In this document: piece after piece, positions 37,513 through 48,064 of the stretch | Layout: the number at the start of each line of letters is the position of its first letter | Numbering within the stretch: position 1 is the stretch's first letter | From: Caldilineaceae bacterium SB0661_bin_32 | Lineage (GTDB): Bacteria > Chloroflexota > Anaerolineae > Caldilineales > Caldilineaceae | Direction: 5' to 3' | Assembly: GCA_009841235.1 (NCBI GenBank) | Contig: VXMH01000071.1 | Span: 124,001 to 188,000 of the forward strand | Length of the DNA stretch: 64,000 nt | Position numbers and translations under genes: made by a program | The notes under the pieces: model-generated | Database searches by the model: none | Told to the model about the DNA's origin: nothing | What the model saw: only the letters and a program-made list of their open reading frames with translations

Positions 37513-38562
37513 TTACTGGCTACCGCTGAAGCTTTGCGTCTTCTCGATAAACGCATTGAGCGAGTTCTGTGCCGCGCCGCTATCGATGGATTGCGCGGCT
37601 GCGGACAGTCCGGCCTCCCAGTCACTGCTCTCGGTCGCAAGAGCGGCTGCCGCATTCAATAGTACCACATCCCGCTTGGGGCCGCGCAGTTCACCACTGA
37701 GGATTCCCCGGGTGATGGCGGCGTTTGTGGGTGCGTCTCCCCCAACCAGGTCGTCGAGTGATGCGGGCGGCATTCCGAGATCGGCTGCCGACAGTTCACT
37801 TTCCCGGACTTCACCATGGCGCAAATGGCTGATTCGATTGACGCCGGCGATGGTGAGCTCGTCCACCCCGCGCCCGTCATCGGTGGTTCCGTGGACGACA
37901 AAGGCGGCTGTGCTACCCATCTGCCCCAGGACTTCCGCCATCTGGGAAGTGAGATTGGGGCTGGGTACGCCGATCACCTGGTGCGTGGCGTTGGCAGGGT
38001 TTGTCAGCGGACCGAGGAAATTGAAGACGGTGCGGGTCGCCAACTCCCGGCGCGGGCCGATCGCGTACTTCATCGCAGGGTGGTAAAGTGGCGCGAACAA
38101 GAAGCCGATGCCAACGGCCTCGATGCATTCCGCCACCTGTTCCGGGCCAAGGTCCAATTGGACGCCCATTTCCTCGAGCACGTCGGCGCTGCCGCACTGA
38201 CTACTCGCTGAGCGGTTTCCGTGCTTGGCTACTTTTTCGCCGGCCCCGGCCACGACGAAAGCGACGGTGGTACTGATGTTAAAGGTGCCGGTTTGGTCGC
38301 CGCCCGTCCCGCAAGTGTCCAGGAGGCGCTGGCCGCTGAGATTCGGCCGCACCTGCACTGCGACGCGCTTCATCGCCCGAGCGCAGCCTGTAATTTCGGC
38401 TACGCTCTCTCCTTTCATACGGAGCGCCGCCAGAAACGCGCCGATCTGCGCATCAGTCGCCTCGCCGCCCATGATCTGTGTCATTGCCGCGTCGGCCGCG
38501 TCGGTATTGAGGTCCTGTCCGGCGAAAATGGATTCCAATGATTCAAGTATAGGTGACGCCAT
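37513..38562 (-). CDS. trpD: Anthranilate phosphoribosyltransferase
   Basis: A 349-residue enzyme for the second tryptophan step. Anthranilate and PRPP sites are shown by DTCGTGGDQTGTFNIST, KHGNRSASSQCGSADVLE, and YHPAMKYAIGPRRELATRT. The start at 38562 has AGGAG eight bases upstream. There is no glutamine amidotransferase domain, consistent with a separate trpG. It follows the phosphotransferase gene by 80 bases. Confidence 0.95.
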   Translation of the reverse strand: MASPILESLESIFAGQDLNTDAADAAMTQIMGGEATDAQIGAFLAALRMKGESVAEITGCARAMKRVAVQVRPNLSGQRLLDTCGTGGDQTGTFNISTTVAFVVAGAGEKVAKHGNRSASSQCGSADVLEEMGVQLDLGPEQVAECIEAVGIGFLFAPLYHPAMKYAIGPRRELATRTVFNFLGPLTNPANATHQVIGVPSPNLTSQMAEVLGQMGSTAAFVVHGTTDDGRGVDELTIAGVNRISHLRHGEVRESELSAADLGMPPASLDDLVGGDAPTNAAITRGILSGELRGPKRDVVLLNAAAALATESSDWEAGLSAAAQSIDSGAAQNSLNAFIEKTQSFSGSQ

Positions 38563-38642
38563 GAGCAATTCTCCTGTTATGTCCAACTGCTTCATTTTTT
38601 TCAGACAATCGATCCTGACCGGTTGGCGGAAGTTGCCGATAG

Positions 38643-39704
38643 CTACCCTGCCTGCAACCGGCTGCTGGTCAGGAATTCAATCTCGCCTGCCAGCAAATCG
38701 CTGTCCCCCTTTCCCAGCGGAGACAGACCTGACGATGTCACCGAGCGGTGCAAAGCAACCGTTATTGCGCTTTTGAGAAAGGAAAGGTACCGAGTACTTT
38801 CCTCATCAGGACCTGTGTCGGATACTGGCGGTACGGCCCTCTGTCGAATGCCATCCAGCAAATAGGTCACTGCCTGGAAATTGAACAACTGCAAGTAAAT
38901 GTCGGCTCGATCCGGCAGGCTGGGATCGCTATTGGAATAAGAATAATGTTCCCGCCACCCGACGCGGCCTTCTTCGGACCATTCGTCTCCCCCATAAAAG
39001 AGAAAGCGGGCGATCTCCTGGGCCGGGTCCCCCAACCCAAAAAACTCCCAGTCAACCAGCACGGCCTGGCCTTTGTGAAACAGGGCATTGTCGGCCGTCA
39101 AGTCACCATGGATTGGTGAGGGGGCTGTCTCTCCAAACAGGGGCAGCGCCGTTTCCATCAAACGGTGCGCGGCCGCCCATAGCGTGGAGAGATACTCAGA
39201 CAACAAAGGTGCCGGAGCAGCAGAAACCCACTCGCGCAGTGGGGCCTCTCCCGCCTGCCATATCTGCCAGAATGTAAGCAGATTGAATGGATGCGGGCTG
39301 AACCGCTGAACGTCGCCGCCGTCGGCGCAGTGGACCCGGGCCACCGCATCTGCGTGAGCGATGCGGTGACGGGGGTCTGCGAGTGTTAGCGACTCACCGT
39401 CGGCCCAGCGGTAGACCAAAATCTGGCGCGGCAGTCCGGGGGGATATCGATCATACCAAAGCGGCTCCGGCGCCAGACCGGCGCCTGCAAACTGCTCCTG
39501 GCCGCTGAACTGCCGCCGGCAACGGGCCTGGCCGGCGTCTGTAAACATTTTGAAGACGGCATCGGCGCCGTTCCCGCAGTGAACACGCCAGAGCAGATTG
39601 TCGCGCCCCTGCCAATGACTCTTGACGGTCACCTCCTGATTGCGAAAGTTGCTGGAGGCGGCGCCGGTCAGATAGCCTTGTACGGCCTGTGTCCACGCAT
39701 TCAT
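38643..39704 (-). CDS. Aminoglycoside phosphotransferase (APH) family kinase in the trp operon
   Basis: A 353-residue protein-kinase-like small-molecule phosphotransferase. The nucleotide lobe (about residues 20-90) is weakly conserved; the catalytic lobe has PIHGDLTADNALF (the Brenner box with catalytic Asp) and LVDWEFFGLGDPAQEIARF with the metal-binding Asp. Relatives phosphorylate choline, thiamine, homoserine, sugars or antibiotics. It stands between trpG and trpD in the same direction, so it is co-transcribed with tryptophan synthesis, yet has no known role there. A TTG start at 39722 overlapping the trpG stop is an alternative. Confidence 0.82.
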   Translation of the reverse strand: MNAWTQAVQGYLTGAASSNFRNQEVTVKSHWQGRDNLLWRVHCGNGADAVFKMFTDAGQARCRRQFSGQEQFAGAGLAPEPLWYDRYPPGLPRQILVYRWADGESLTLADPRHRIAHADAVARVHCADGGDVQRFSPHPFNLLTFWQIWQAGEAPLREWVSAAPAPLLSEYLSTLWAAAHRLMETALPLFGETAPSPIHGDLTADNALFHKGQAVLVDWEFFGLGDPAQEIARFLFYGGDEWSEEGRVGWREHYSYSNSDPSLPDRADIYLQLFNFQAVTYLLDGIRQRAVPPVSDTGPDEESTRYLSFLKSAITVALHRSVTSSGLSPLGKGDSDLLAGEIEFLTSSRLQAG

Positions 39705-39718
39705 TCCATTTGCACCGG

Positions 39719-40315
39719 TCAAACATTCAGAAAGTTTCGCAACAGGTCGTGCCCATACTGCGTCAGAATGCTTTCCGGGTGAAATTGCACGCCGAAAATG
39801 GGCTTGGACCGGTGCTGCACACCCATCAACTCACCCTCGACCGTATGAGCTGTGGCTTCCAACTCTGCCGGCAGCGGCTCCTCCACGATCAGACTGTGGT
39901 ACCGGGTGGCGGTAAATGGGCTTGGAATCCCCTGAAAGAGAGCCGCTCCCTTATGATGAATCGGGCTGACCTTGCCGTGCATCAACCGCGGCGCCCTCTC
40001 AACACTGCCGCCATGAACGTGGCCGATGCACTGTTGACCGAGACAGACGCCAAGAATTGGCGTATGGCCGCCCATGTGACGGATTACGTCGTTGCTGACG
40101 CCGCTGTCCTGTTTCGGTGTGCCAGGCCCGGGGCTGATAATAATGTGGTTCGGCCGTTTCTCGATCAGCTCCCCGATCTCAATGGCATCGTTGCGCCATA
40201 CCTGAATGCGGTTGGCCTCCTCGCCGCCGGATAAAGGGGTCTCATTGACGATTTCACCCAGGAACTGTACCAGATTGTATGTGAAGCTATCGTAATTGTC
40301 GATGACGGCGATCAT
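39719..40315 (-). CDS. trpG: Anthranilate synthase glutamine amidotransferase subunit
   Basis: A 198-residue class-I glutamine amidotransferase supplying ammonia to TrpE. It shows IDNYDSFTYNLVQFL at the N-terminus, the oxyanion loop ISPGPGTP, the nucleophile region GVCLGQQCIGHVHGG and the His-Glu pair in GVQFHPES. It might also serve 4-amino-4-deoxychorismate synthase, since no other copy is in view. It follows trpS by 29 bases. Confidence 0.93.
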   Translation of the reverse strand: MIAVIDNYDSFTYNLVQFLGEIVNETPLSGGEEANRIQVWRNDAIEIGELIEKRPNHIIISPGPGTPKQDSGVSNDVIRHMGGHTPILGVCLGQQCIGHVHGGSVERAPRLMHGKVSPIHHKGAALFQGIPSPFTATRYHSLIVEEPLPAELEATAHTVEGELMGVQHRSKPIFGVQFHPESILTQYGHDLLRNFLNV

Positions 40316-40344
40316 TGCCCCGCTCCTTTCTCCTGATTCCCGGT

Positions 40345-41400
40345 CTAAGCCTTCGCGAGCCTCTTTTGGCGGCGCTCATTCGCGCGGCGAATACGATTCC
40401 ACACGCCGGTCAGTCCCATCGCCTTCTTCATTTCCATTAGCGTTTGCCGGGCCTCTGCCTGTGCCCGCTGCGTGCCTTCGTAGATCAGCTGGTCGGTGAA
40501 GCCGGTCTGTTCGGCGTAGTAAGCTCGCCGTTCCCGGATCGGTTCGAGGAAGTTTTCCAGGGCGTTGTAGAGTTTCGTCTTCACCTCCACGTCGCCGACA
40601 GCGCCCTCTCGGTACCGGCTCTTCAGATCTTCCACCTCTTCCTTGTTGGGGTTGAAGGTGTCATGGTAGCTGAAGACCGGGTTGCCTTCGACCGTGCCGG
40701 GAATGTCGGCCCGAATGCGGTTGGGGTCCGTATACATGCTCATCACCCCTTTTCTGACCGTGGCCGAGTCGTCGCTGAGCAGGATTGCATTGCCCAGGCT
40801 CTTGCTCATCTTGGCTTGGCCGTCAGTGCCAACAAGTGTGCCGCCGACGACATATGCGTCCGGCAAAGGAAAGACTTCGGAGTAGGCATTGTTGAAGCGA
40901 CGCGCAATCTGCCGGCTGATCTCAATGTGGGACTCGTTGTCTTTGCCGACCGGCACCATATGCGCGCGCGGCATCAGAATGTCGGCCGCCTGCAGCACAG
41001 GGTACCCAAGCAGGCTGTATGGCATCTGCTCCATTTCGGCCGCCGCAGCCATATCCTTTATCGTGGGCAGCTGTTGCAAGCGCTCAACCGTCACCATGCC
41101 GCTGAGAATCAGGTGCATCTCGTAGATCTCATGAACGGCCGACTGCAGATAGAACGATGTCTTGGACGGGTCGATGCCGATTGCGAGGTGATCGAGAACT
41201 ATCTCCCGGGCGTTTTCCCCGATCTGTGCAATGTCCTCTTTGGATGGCTTCGTAGTCAGCATGTGAAGATCGGCGATGATGAAAAAGCATTCATAGTCCT
41301 CCTGGAACGCCAGCCGGTGCTGTAAGCTGCCCACGTAGTGACCGACGTGCAGTTTGCCCGTTGGACGGTCGCCGGTGAGAATCCGCCTCTTCTGTGTCAT
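40345..41400 (-). CDS. trpS: Tryptophanyl-tRNA synthetase
   Basis: A 351-residue class-I synthetase that charges tRNA-Trp. The HIGH-type motif is [10 protein letters not shown], the KMSKS motif is KMSKSLG, and [13 protein letters not shown] is the Trp-site helix. The start at 41400 has GGGAGG just upstream. Its place as the second gene under a Trp T-box means that the enzyme whose product is sensed is itself made on demand. Confidence 0.95.
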   Translation of the reverse strand: MTQKRRILTGDRPTGKLHVGHYVGSLQHRLAFQEDYECFFIIADLHMLTTKPSKEDIAQIGENAREIVLDHLAIGIDPSKTSFYLQSAVHEIYEMHLILSGMVTVERLQQLPTIKDMAAAAEMEQMPYSLLGYPVLQAADILMPRAHMVPVGKDNESHIEISRQIARRFNNAYSEVFPLPDAYVVGGTLVGTDGQAKMSKSLGNAILLSDDSATVRKGVMSMYTDPNRIRADIPGTVEGNPVFSYHDTFNPNKEEVEDLKSRYREGAVGDVEVKTKLYNALENFLEPIRERRAYYAEQTGFTDQLIYEGTQRAQAEARQTLMEMKKAMGLTGVWNRIRRANERRQKRLAKA

Positions 41401-41454
41401 TTCTCCCTCCCGGATTTGCAAAAAGATCTTATGTTTATTGGCTCTTGCGTATTC

Positions 41455-42996
<1,542 letters not shown>

Positions 42997-43045
42997 GTGC
43001 ACTCTCCTCTTACTGCCAAGCCTGGCCCCAGTTTCCTTTCCAACG

Positions 43046-43090
43046 AAAAACCCCGTCTCCAATAGCAGCGAAAAACCACTGCTAACGGGG
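43046..43090 (-). terminator. T-box intrinsic terminator
   Basis: On the minus strand CCCCGTTAGCAG (43090-43079) can pair with CTGCTA and ACGGGG (43068-43051, a six-base bulge between), followed by TTTTT at 43050-43046. It overlaps the 3' part of the T-box antiterminator, as in other T-boxes. Confidence 0.8.
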
Positions 43091-43150
43091 ACGAGGCCTG
43101 TTTTGGCGCCCGCGGTGCCACCCTGTTTAGACCGGTGAAAGATAGGCAAC

Positions 43151-43180
43151 AAAAAATCCCTCGCATGAAACGCAAGGGAT
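43151..43180 (-). promoter_or_regulatory. Stem III of the T-box leader, terminator-like
   Basis: A hairpin of about nine pairs (ATCCCTTGC at 43180-43172 with GCGAGGGAT ending at 43156) is followed directly by six T residues. By position it is T-box stem III, but its form is that of an intrinsic terminator. Confidence 0.5.
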
Positions 43181-43477
43181 GCCTGCACCAGTCTCACTCA
43201 TCGCGGCCAGAAGGTCTTGCTTGAAAGCGGACCTGCCTGAGCCGCAGCGCCCTGATAACGGTGGCGTCTCCGGGAGAGGCTAATGGGTGGAACCTTGGCT
43301 CTTCCTGCAAGCGTAACTGCCCCAGACCTGCATGTTTCCACTGTTCGCCTTCCGACTCCCCGGTCCATTCACACTCTGCGCTGCTATCCCGTTTCCACCA
43401 GGTTCGGGACTCTCTGGAACCCGCCTTGAGCGCTACTATTCCGGTTCACGGTCGTTTCGATTCAGTTGTTGCGAACG

Positions 43478-43506
43478 ACTATACCCCAACAGATTCAACC
43501 TGTCAA
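43478..43506 (-). promoter_or_regulatory. Promoter of the trpE operon
   Basis: On the minus strand TTGACA (43506-43501) and TATAGT (43483-43478) are separated by exactly 17 bases. Transcription should start near 43471, at the 5' end of the T-box. It lies just after the dCMP deaminase stop at 43535. Confidence 0.8.
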
Positions 43507-43534
43507 TTTCCGCTGAGGGCGGTATCGTAATCAT

Positions 43535-43975
43535 CTATGGGGCAGGCATCTGAACGAGGGAGACGCCCGCCTCCTGCAGGAAACGACGGCTGTTTTCGTC
43601 CGGGTAGTGGCCGACGTAAACCACCCTTGTTACGCCGGCATTGATGATCATCTTGGCGCAGGTAATGCACGGCTGGTGGGTCACATAGATCATGCTGCCT
43701 GCGGTGCCCACACCGTGGAGCGCGGCCTGTATGATGGCGTTCTGTTCGGCGTGGAGCGGACGCACGCAGTGGCCGTCGATGATCAGATGGCCGACGTCGT
43801 CGCAGTGGGGCAGGCCGGTTGGCGCACCGTTGTAGCCGGTAGCCAGAATGCGCCTGTCGCGGACGATTACGGCGCCAACATGGGCGCGATCGCAGGTGCT
43901 GCGCGCGGCCACGGTGAATGCAATCTGGAGAAAGTACTCATCCCACGACGGGCGATGAGACTGAGGTGAAGTCAT
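43535..43975 (-). CDS. dCMP / cytidine deaminase family protein (ComEB-like)
   Basis: A 146-residue zinc deaminase, most likely deoxycytidylate deaminase supplying dUMP for thymidylate synthesis. The first ligand and catalytic Glu are in [10 protein letters not shown], the other two ligands in [30 protein letters not shown] is the usual start of the ComEB/dCMP deaminase branch. Length is typical. It ends 29 bases before the trpE promoter and is probably not part of that operon. Confidence 0.9.
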   Translation of the reverse strand: MTSPQSHRPSWDEYFLQIAFTVAARSTCDRAHVGAVIVRDRRILATGYNGAPTGLPHCDDVGHLIIDGHCVRPLHAEQNAIIQAALHGVGTAGSMIYVTHQPCITCAKMIINAGVTRVVYVGHYPDENSRRFLQEAGVSLVQMPAP

Positions 43976-44007
43976 GCGCAGCGAGATTCGACAATGCCCG
44001 GGCCGGA

Positions 44008-44769
44008 TCAGTCCAGTCGACGAGTTGATTCTATCGGAATCTTCACCTGTCCGTTGCGCGCCGGGTCGGGGGCCGGCTGGAGCGGCTTGCTCGGCTTCGC
44101 TGCTTCGTTTTTGGCATGCGTGTCATGGAGAAGGTCCGCCAGGATTCGGCGGGTATCTTCTTCTGTCGGTGATGCCAGGAGGACAGTTTCCTGAACGGTG
44201 CGCTCTCTACTGAAACGGCCGCGCTTGGGAATGAGAATCTCGTGTTCGATCGCGAGGCAAGTCTGCGTGTTTCTCCCATAGCTGACTGTGCCGTAGCGGA
44301 TACTGCGGACCGACTTGGGAAAGAAGAAGACGTACCACATCCCGACATCCTTTTCGGGCCACTCCGCCAGGAGAAAGCGTTTCGGCTGCACGAGACAGAT
44401 CACAGCGTGTTCACGTGTCGCGAATGTGCGGAAATACCCTTGCAACCAGGTAAATCGTTCACTCTTTTCTTCGACCGTGAAGTAGCCGCTGGCGTGGATG
44501 GGCACGCTGTCCCTGGGCGCCAAGGGTTGCGGCGTGACGGCAGGGGGCGGCAATTCGACAAACTGTACGTAGTCGCGGCTGCGCCAGTGGCGCCGAAACC
44601 AGATGAAAGATGCAAACAGTACAAGGCATAACCCGGTCGTAAGGAAACGACCGGGAACGAACTGGAAAGCCCCCAGCGCGCCAACGAGCAGAAGCAGGCC
44701 GTCTATCCAGCGGACGACCGGCGCGCCGGCCAGCATCATGCGGTCAAGGTGATAGATCAGACGGGACAC
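44008..44769 (-). CDS. Membrane-anchored protein of unknown function
   Basis: A 253-residue protein with two N-terminal membrane segments ([18 protein letters not shown] and [17 protein letters not shown]) and a cytoplasmic or surface beta-rich domain ([57 protein letters not shown]). The tail is Lys/Pro-rich and disordered. The start is GTG at 44769. No family is recognised. It is 32 bases upstream of the dCMP deaminase gene on the same strand, possibly co-transcribed. Confidence 0.7.
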   Translation of the reverse strand: MSRLIYHLDRMMLAGAPVVRWIDGLLLLVGALGAFQFVPGRFLTTGLCLVLFASFIWFRRHWRSRDYVQFVELPPPAVTPQPLAPRDSVPIHASGYFTVEEKSERFTWLQGYFRTFATREHAVICLVQPKRFLLAEWPEKDVGMWYVFFFPKSVRSIRYGTVSYGRNTQTCLAIEHEILIPKRGRFSRERTVQETVLLASPTEEDTRRILADLLHDTHAKNEAAKPSKPLQPAPDPARNGQVKIPIESTRRLD

Positions 44770-44894
44770 GATTCAGTCTGTGCCTGCGGTTGATTGGGCT
44801 GGACGAGCGATCTATGTGAGAAGACCCCGCCCAACGGGACGAGGCCAAACAACATCAGGGACATGCTTGTTCGGTTGAGGGCAAGACGCACGTG

Positions 44895-46859
44895 TCAAGC
44901 AGGGGCGGGCAATGTCCCTCCACTCAAGTCCAACCCCTGATCACGGCTATCCTCCTCTTGAGGCTGTTCGCTGCCGTCCCTTTCGGAAGTAGGCGTGCCG
45001 CTGGTCTGCCTTGCTTCAACGCCGTCAAGCGATTGGAACGGGTCTTCGCCGCGCATGATCGCCTCGAATTCCGAAGCATGTAGCGTTTCCTGCTCAAGCA
45101 GGGCCGCCGCCACGGCATCAAGGCGGTCCTCATAGGCGGTCAGGATTTCATGGCAGCGGCCGTGGGCCTCGTCAACCAGGTTACGAACCTCTTCGTCGAT
45201 CTCCTGCGCAACTTTGTCGCTGTAATTGCGGGTCTCGGCAATGCCCCGGCCCAGAAAAACCATCTCCTCGCGTTCACCGTATTGGACCGGTCCAAGATTG
45301 TCGCTCATGCCCCACTGCGTGATCATCATGCGGGCCATGTTGGTCACGCGCTCCAGGTCGTTGCTGGCCCCGGTCGTAATGTCCTCGAAGCGAATCTCCT
45401 CCGCGACCCGTCCGCCCAATAGCGCTGCAAGCTCATCGCGGTACTTGTCTCTTGTACTCAGGTTGGACTCTTCTTCCGGCAAGGGCATCGTATAGCCGCC
45501 TGCCATTCCCCTGGGTACGATGGTCACTTTATGGACAGGGTCATGCTTGGGAAGCACGTGCATCGCCACGGCGTGACCGGCCTCATGGTAGGAGATGATC
45601 TCCTTTTCCTTTAGAGACATGACGCGGCTGCGCCGTTCAGGGCCGGCAATGACCCTCTCAATCGCTTCCTGAAACTCGGCGAGGCCGATCGAACGTCGAT
45701 TGCGGCGGGCTGCCAGAATCGCTGCTTCATTCACCAGGTTCTCGATGTCGGCGCCCACGAACCCTGGCGTCTGCTTGGCAACGACTTCCAGATCGATGTC
45801 GGTGGCCAGGGGTTTACCCTTCACGTGGACATCCAGGATCTGCCGTCGGCCCTTGACATCGGGCGAATCCATCATCACCCGGCGGTCGAAGCGCCCGGGC
45901 CGCAACAGCGCCGGATCCAGTATATCCGGTCTGTTGGTCGCGGCGATGATAATGATGTTGACATCGGTATCAAAGCCGTCCATCTCGACCAGAATCTGGT
46001 TGAGAGTTTGCTCGCGTTCATCGTGGGATCCCCCCAGCCCTGCGCCCCGGTGGCGGCCGACTGCGTCGATCTCGTCGATGAAAATGATGCAGGGAGAGTT
46101 TTTCTTGGCCTGTTCGAACAGGTCTCGCACGCGGCTTGCTCCGACGCCGACAAACATCTCTACGAACTCGGAGCCGCTGATGTTGAAGAATGGCACACCC
46201 GCTTCACCGGAAACCGCCTTCGCCATCAGCGTCTTGCCGGTCCCGGGCGGCCCCACGAGCAGCACGCCTTTGGGGATGCGAGCGCCAAGAGACGCAAATT
46301 TCTGCGGCTCTTTCAGGAATTCGACCACCTCCGACAGGTCCTGTCTGGCCTCCTCATTGCCCGCCACGTCACCGAAGTTGACGGTCGGCTTGTCCCCCGT
46401 GAACATGCGCGCCTTGCTCTTGCTGAAGCTGAAGGCCTGGTTGCCGGCGCCTTGAGCCTGCCGCAATATGAAGATGAAAAAGACCGCGATCAGCAATATG
46501 GGCAGTAGTGCCAGCAGAATGCCGCCGTACACCTCCCACCCGCTTGGGGCCTCGATCTGCACATTGACGGCCGAAAGCTGGTCCTCGGTTACGCCTAGAT
46601 TCTCCAAAGTCTCGATCAGACCGATACCAGTCTCTTTGCGCGAACCAATCACCTTGCCGCCCGAATAGGCGAACACTTCGTCACCGTCTACGCGGATTTC
46701 CTGAACGTTGCCGCCTCGCACGAGAGACGCGACTTCAGCGATGGAAACTGAAGCAGAGATATTGTTGCCCTGGTTACTCAGAACAATATAGAGAAACGCG
46801 CCGAGAGCTACGACCAGAAGGAAGTAGATCATGCCGTTTCGAATTCGTTTGGAATCCAT
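44895..46859 (-). CDS. ftsH: ATP-dependent zinc metalloprotease FtsH
   Basis: A 654-residue membrane AAA+ protease for quality control of membrane proteins. Two membrane helices ([18 protein letters not shown] and [20 protein letters not shown]) flank the periplasmic part. The AAA domain has [19 protein letters not shown] and the second region of homology [20 protein letters not shown]; the protease domain has HEAGH. The C-terminus is a disordered acidic tail. The start at 46859 has GAGGGG upstream, and a good promoter lies at 46953-46981. Confidence 0.95.
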   Translation of the reverse strand: MDSKRIRNGMIYFLLVVALGAFLYIVLSNQGNNISASVSIAEVASLVRGGNVQEIRVDGDEVFAYSGGKVIGSRKETGIGLIETLENLGVTEDQLSAVNVQIEAPSGWEVYGGILLALLPILLIAVFFIFILRQAQGAGNQAFSFSKSKARMFTGDKPTVNFGDVAGNEEARQDLSEVVEFLKEPQKFASLGARIPKGVLLVGPPGTGKTLMAKAVSGEAGVPFFNISGSEFVEMFVGVGASRVRDLFEQAKKNSPCIIFIDEIDAVGRHRGAGLGGSHDEREQTLNQILVEMDGFDTDVNIIIIAATNRPDILDPALLRPGRFDRRVMMDSPDVKGRRQILDVHVKGKPLATDIDLEVVAKQTPGFVGADIENLVNEAAILAARRNRRSIGLAEFQEAIERVIAGPERRSRVMSLKEKEIISYHEAGHAVAMHVLPKHDPVHKVTIVPRGMAGGYTMPLPEEESNLSTRDKYRDELAALLGGRVAEEIRFEDITTGASNDLERVTNMARMMITQWGMSDNLGPVQYGEREEMVFLGRGIAETRNYSDKVAQEIDEEVRNLVDEAHGRCHEILTAYEDRLDAVAAALLEQETLHASEFEAIMRGEDPFQSLDGVEARQTSGTPTSERDGSEQPQEEDSRDQGLDLSGGTLPAPA

Positions 46860-46952
46860 ATCCCCTCGTAGAGTCCACAGGGTTAGCGCTGACAGCCAAA
46901 GCGGCCTGATGGGTCTCGGCCTGCGTTTCGGACCCTCCACTATCCCGCGGGA

Positions 46953-46981
46953 AGTCTAGCATAGGCACATCACAGCGTCAA
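46953..46981 (-). promoter_or_regulatory. Promoter of ftsH
   Basis: On the minus strand TTGACG (46981-46976) and TAGACT (46958-46953) are 17 bases apart, giving a leader of about 90 bases. Confidence 0.65.
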
Positions 46982-47090
46982 ATAGTTCGGAATCGGGCTG
47001 CGTCTCCTTAATGAAGACAGTTTTACAACCCCGGTGCACTTCTATTCTGTTGCAGAAACGCCCGACGTGCAGTAAGGCCGCATCCACCTT

Positions 47091-47948
47091 TCAGGCTGGT
47101 TGGAGGGTCAGATATGTAATCTCCGGTCGGCAGTTGAAGCGGAAAGGGAGAGGCCACACGCCCAGGCCCCGGTTCGTATAGAGTTGGTAACTTCCCACAC
47201 GATAGTGGCCGATTGGGTATCTGGTTGCCATGTGCGGCAGAACCGGCGCGCGCGTCGCCAGACCAAAGCCGTCGGGCCGCGTTGATGGCAGCCGAACCTG
47301 TCCGCCGTGGCTGTGCCCGCTCAGCTGCAGTGCAACAGGCGCCTCCTGGCTGCGAATGGTGTCGATGTAGTCGGGTTCGTGACAGAGGAGCAGATTCGTG
47401 TACTCGGACGGCGAACCTGCCAGCGCAACCTGCGGGCGGGGATGGCCGGACCAGGCGTCGTCCAGGCCGGCGATAATGAGGCCGGGGGCTGCTTCGACCT
47501 TCTGATTGACCAGAAGCGTGACCGGCGTTTCGGCCAGGGCGGCTCGCACGGCTTCGCGATCGGTCCACAGATCGTGGTTGCCGTACACCGCATAGGCAGG
47601 AGGCTCCAGTATCCGCAACGGCTCGATAAGGCCGGCGGCATAGCGGGCCTCGTGGCCGACAAAGTCGCCGGTAAGCACGACGACGTCGGGCTGCAACTGG
47701 TTGACGCGAGTAACCGCGGCCAGCAGTTCGCTGGCGGAAGTGAAGCGGCTGAGGTGGATATCGGAAATCTGGGCAATGCTGAAGCCGGCCAGTCTTTCGG
47801 CCAGGCCCGGGAGTGTGATCGTAATCTCTCTCAATTCCACCCAGGCGGGCTCAAACGTTCCAGCGTATCCCAGACCGGCAGCGCCGGTTGCGGCCGCGGC
47901 ACCCGCCAGCTGCAGCAAACGGCGCCTGGTCAACATGAAATTTGACAT
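47091..47948 (-). CDS. Tat-exported metallophosphoesterase
   Basis: A 285-residue calcineurin-like phosphoesterase. The N-terminus TRRRLLQLAGAAAATGAAG is a twin-arginine-type signal. Two-metal ligands are all visible: SDIHLSRF, LTGDFVGHE, YGNHDLW and GHSHGGQVRLP. The arrangement resembles the YaeI/UDP-2,3-diacylglucosamine hydrolase-like periplasmic group that acts on lipids or nucleotides. It lies upstream of ftsH on the same strand but separated from it by that gene's own promoter. Confidence 0.87.
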   Translation of the reverse strand: MSNFMLTRRRLLQLAGAAAATGAAGLGYAGTFEPAWVELREITITLPGLAERLAGFSIAQISDIHLSRFTSASELLAAVTRVNQLQPDVVVLTGDFVGHEARYAAGLIEPLRILEPPAYAVYGNHDLWTDREAVRAALAETPVTLLVNQKVEAAPGLIIAGLDDAWSGHPRPQVALAGSPSEYTNLLLCHEPDYIDTIRSQEAPVALQLSGHSHGGQVRLPSTRPDGFGLATRAPVLPHMATRYPIGHYRVGSYQLYTNRGLGVWPLPFRFNCRPEITYLTLQPA

Positions 47949-48064
47949 TCCGATGAGGCGGCTTCTGAAAGTCTACAGAAGGGCGGACCATGCCTTCCGC
48001 TGAGCAGACGCGGCTTCTTTCGATGGTAGTGTGGGATCTGAAGCCCGCGAGCGGAGTTGCTGCC

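Larger units (their letters stand above)
43046..43471 (-). promoter_or_regulatory. T-box riboswitch (tRNA-Trp) upstream of trpE
   Basis: Reading the minus strand from about 43471, the leader has the stem-I apex AGAGAG (43415-43410) and CTGGTGGAAACGGG, then the specifier loop GTGAATGGACC with UGG (Trp) at 43367-43365. After stems II and III comes the T-box core AGGGTGGCACCGCGGG at 43124-43109. The base after UGG is C, which fits the G discriminator base of bacterial tRNA-Trp. A terminator and trpE follow. Uncharged tRNA-Trp would pair at both sites and allow readthrough into trpE-trpS and the genes beyond. Confidence 0.93.

Noticed and set aside
42997..43197. N-terminal extension of TrpE
   Set aside because: The frame is open, but the stretch is the T-box core and terminator, and the start at 42996 has a strong ribosome site and fits the family.
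44770..44894. Intrinsic terminator between ftsH and the membrane-protein gene
   Set aside because: A GC-rich inverted segment exists near 44826-44842, but only about four clean pairs form and the following bases are not a clear U run.
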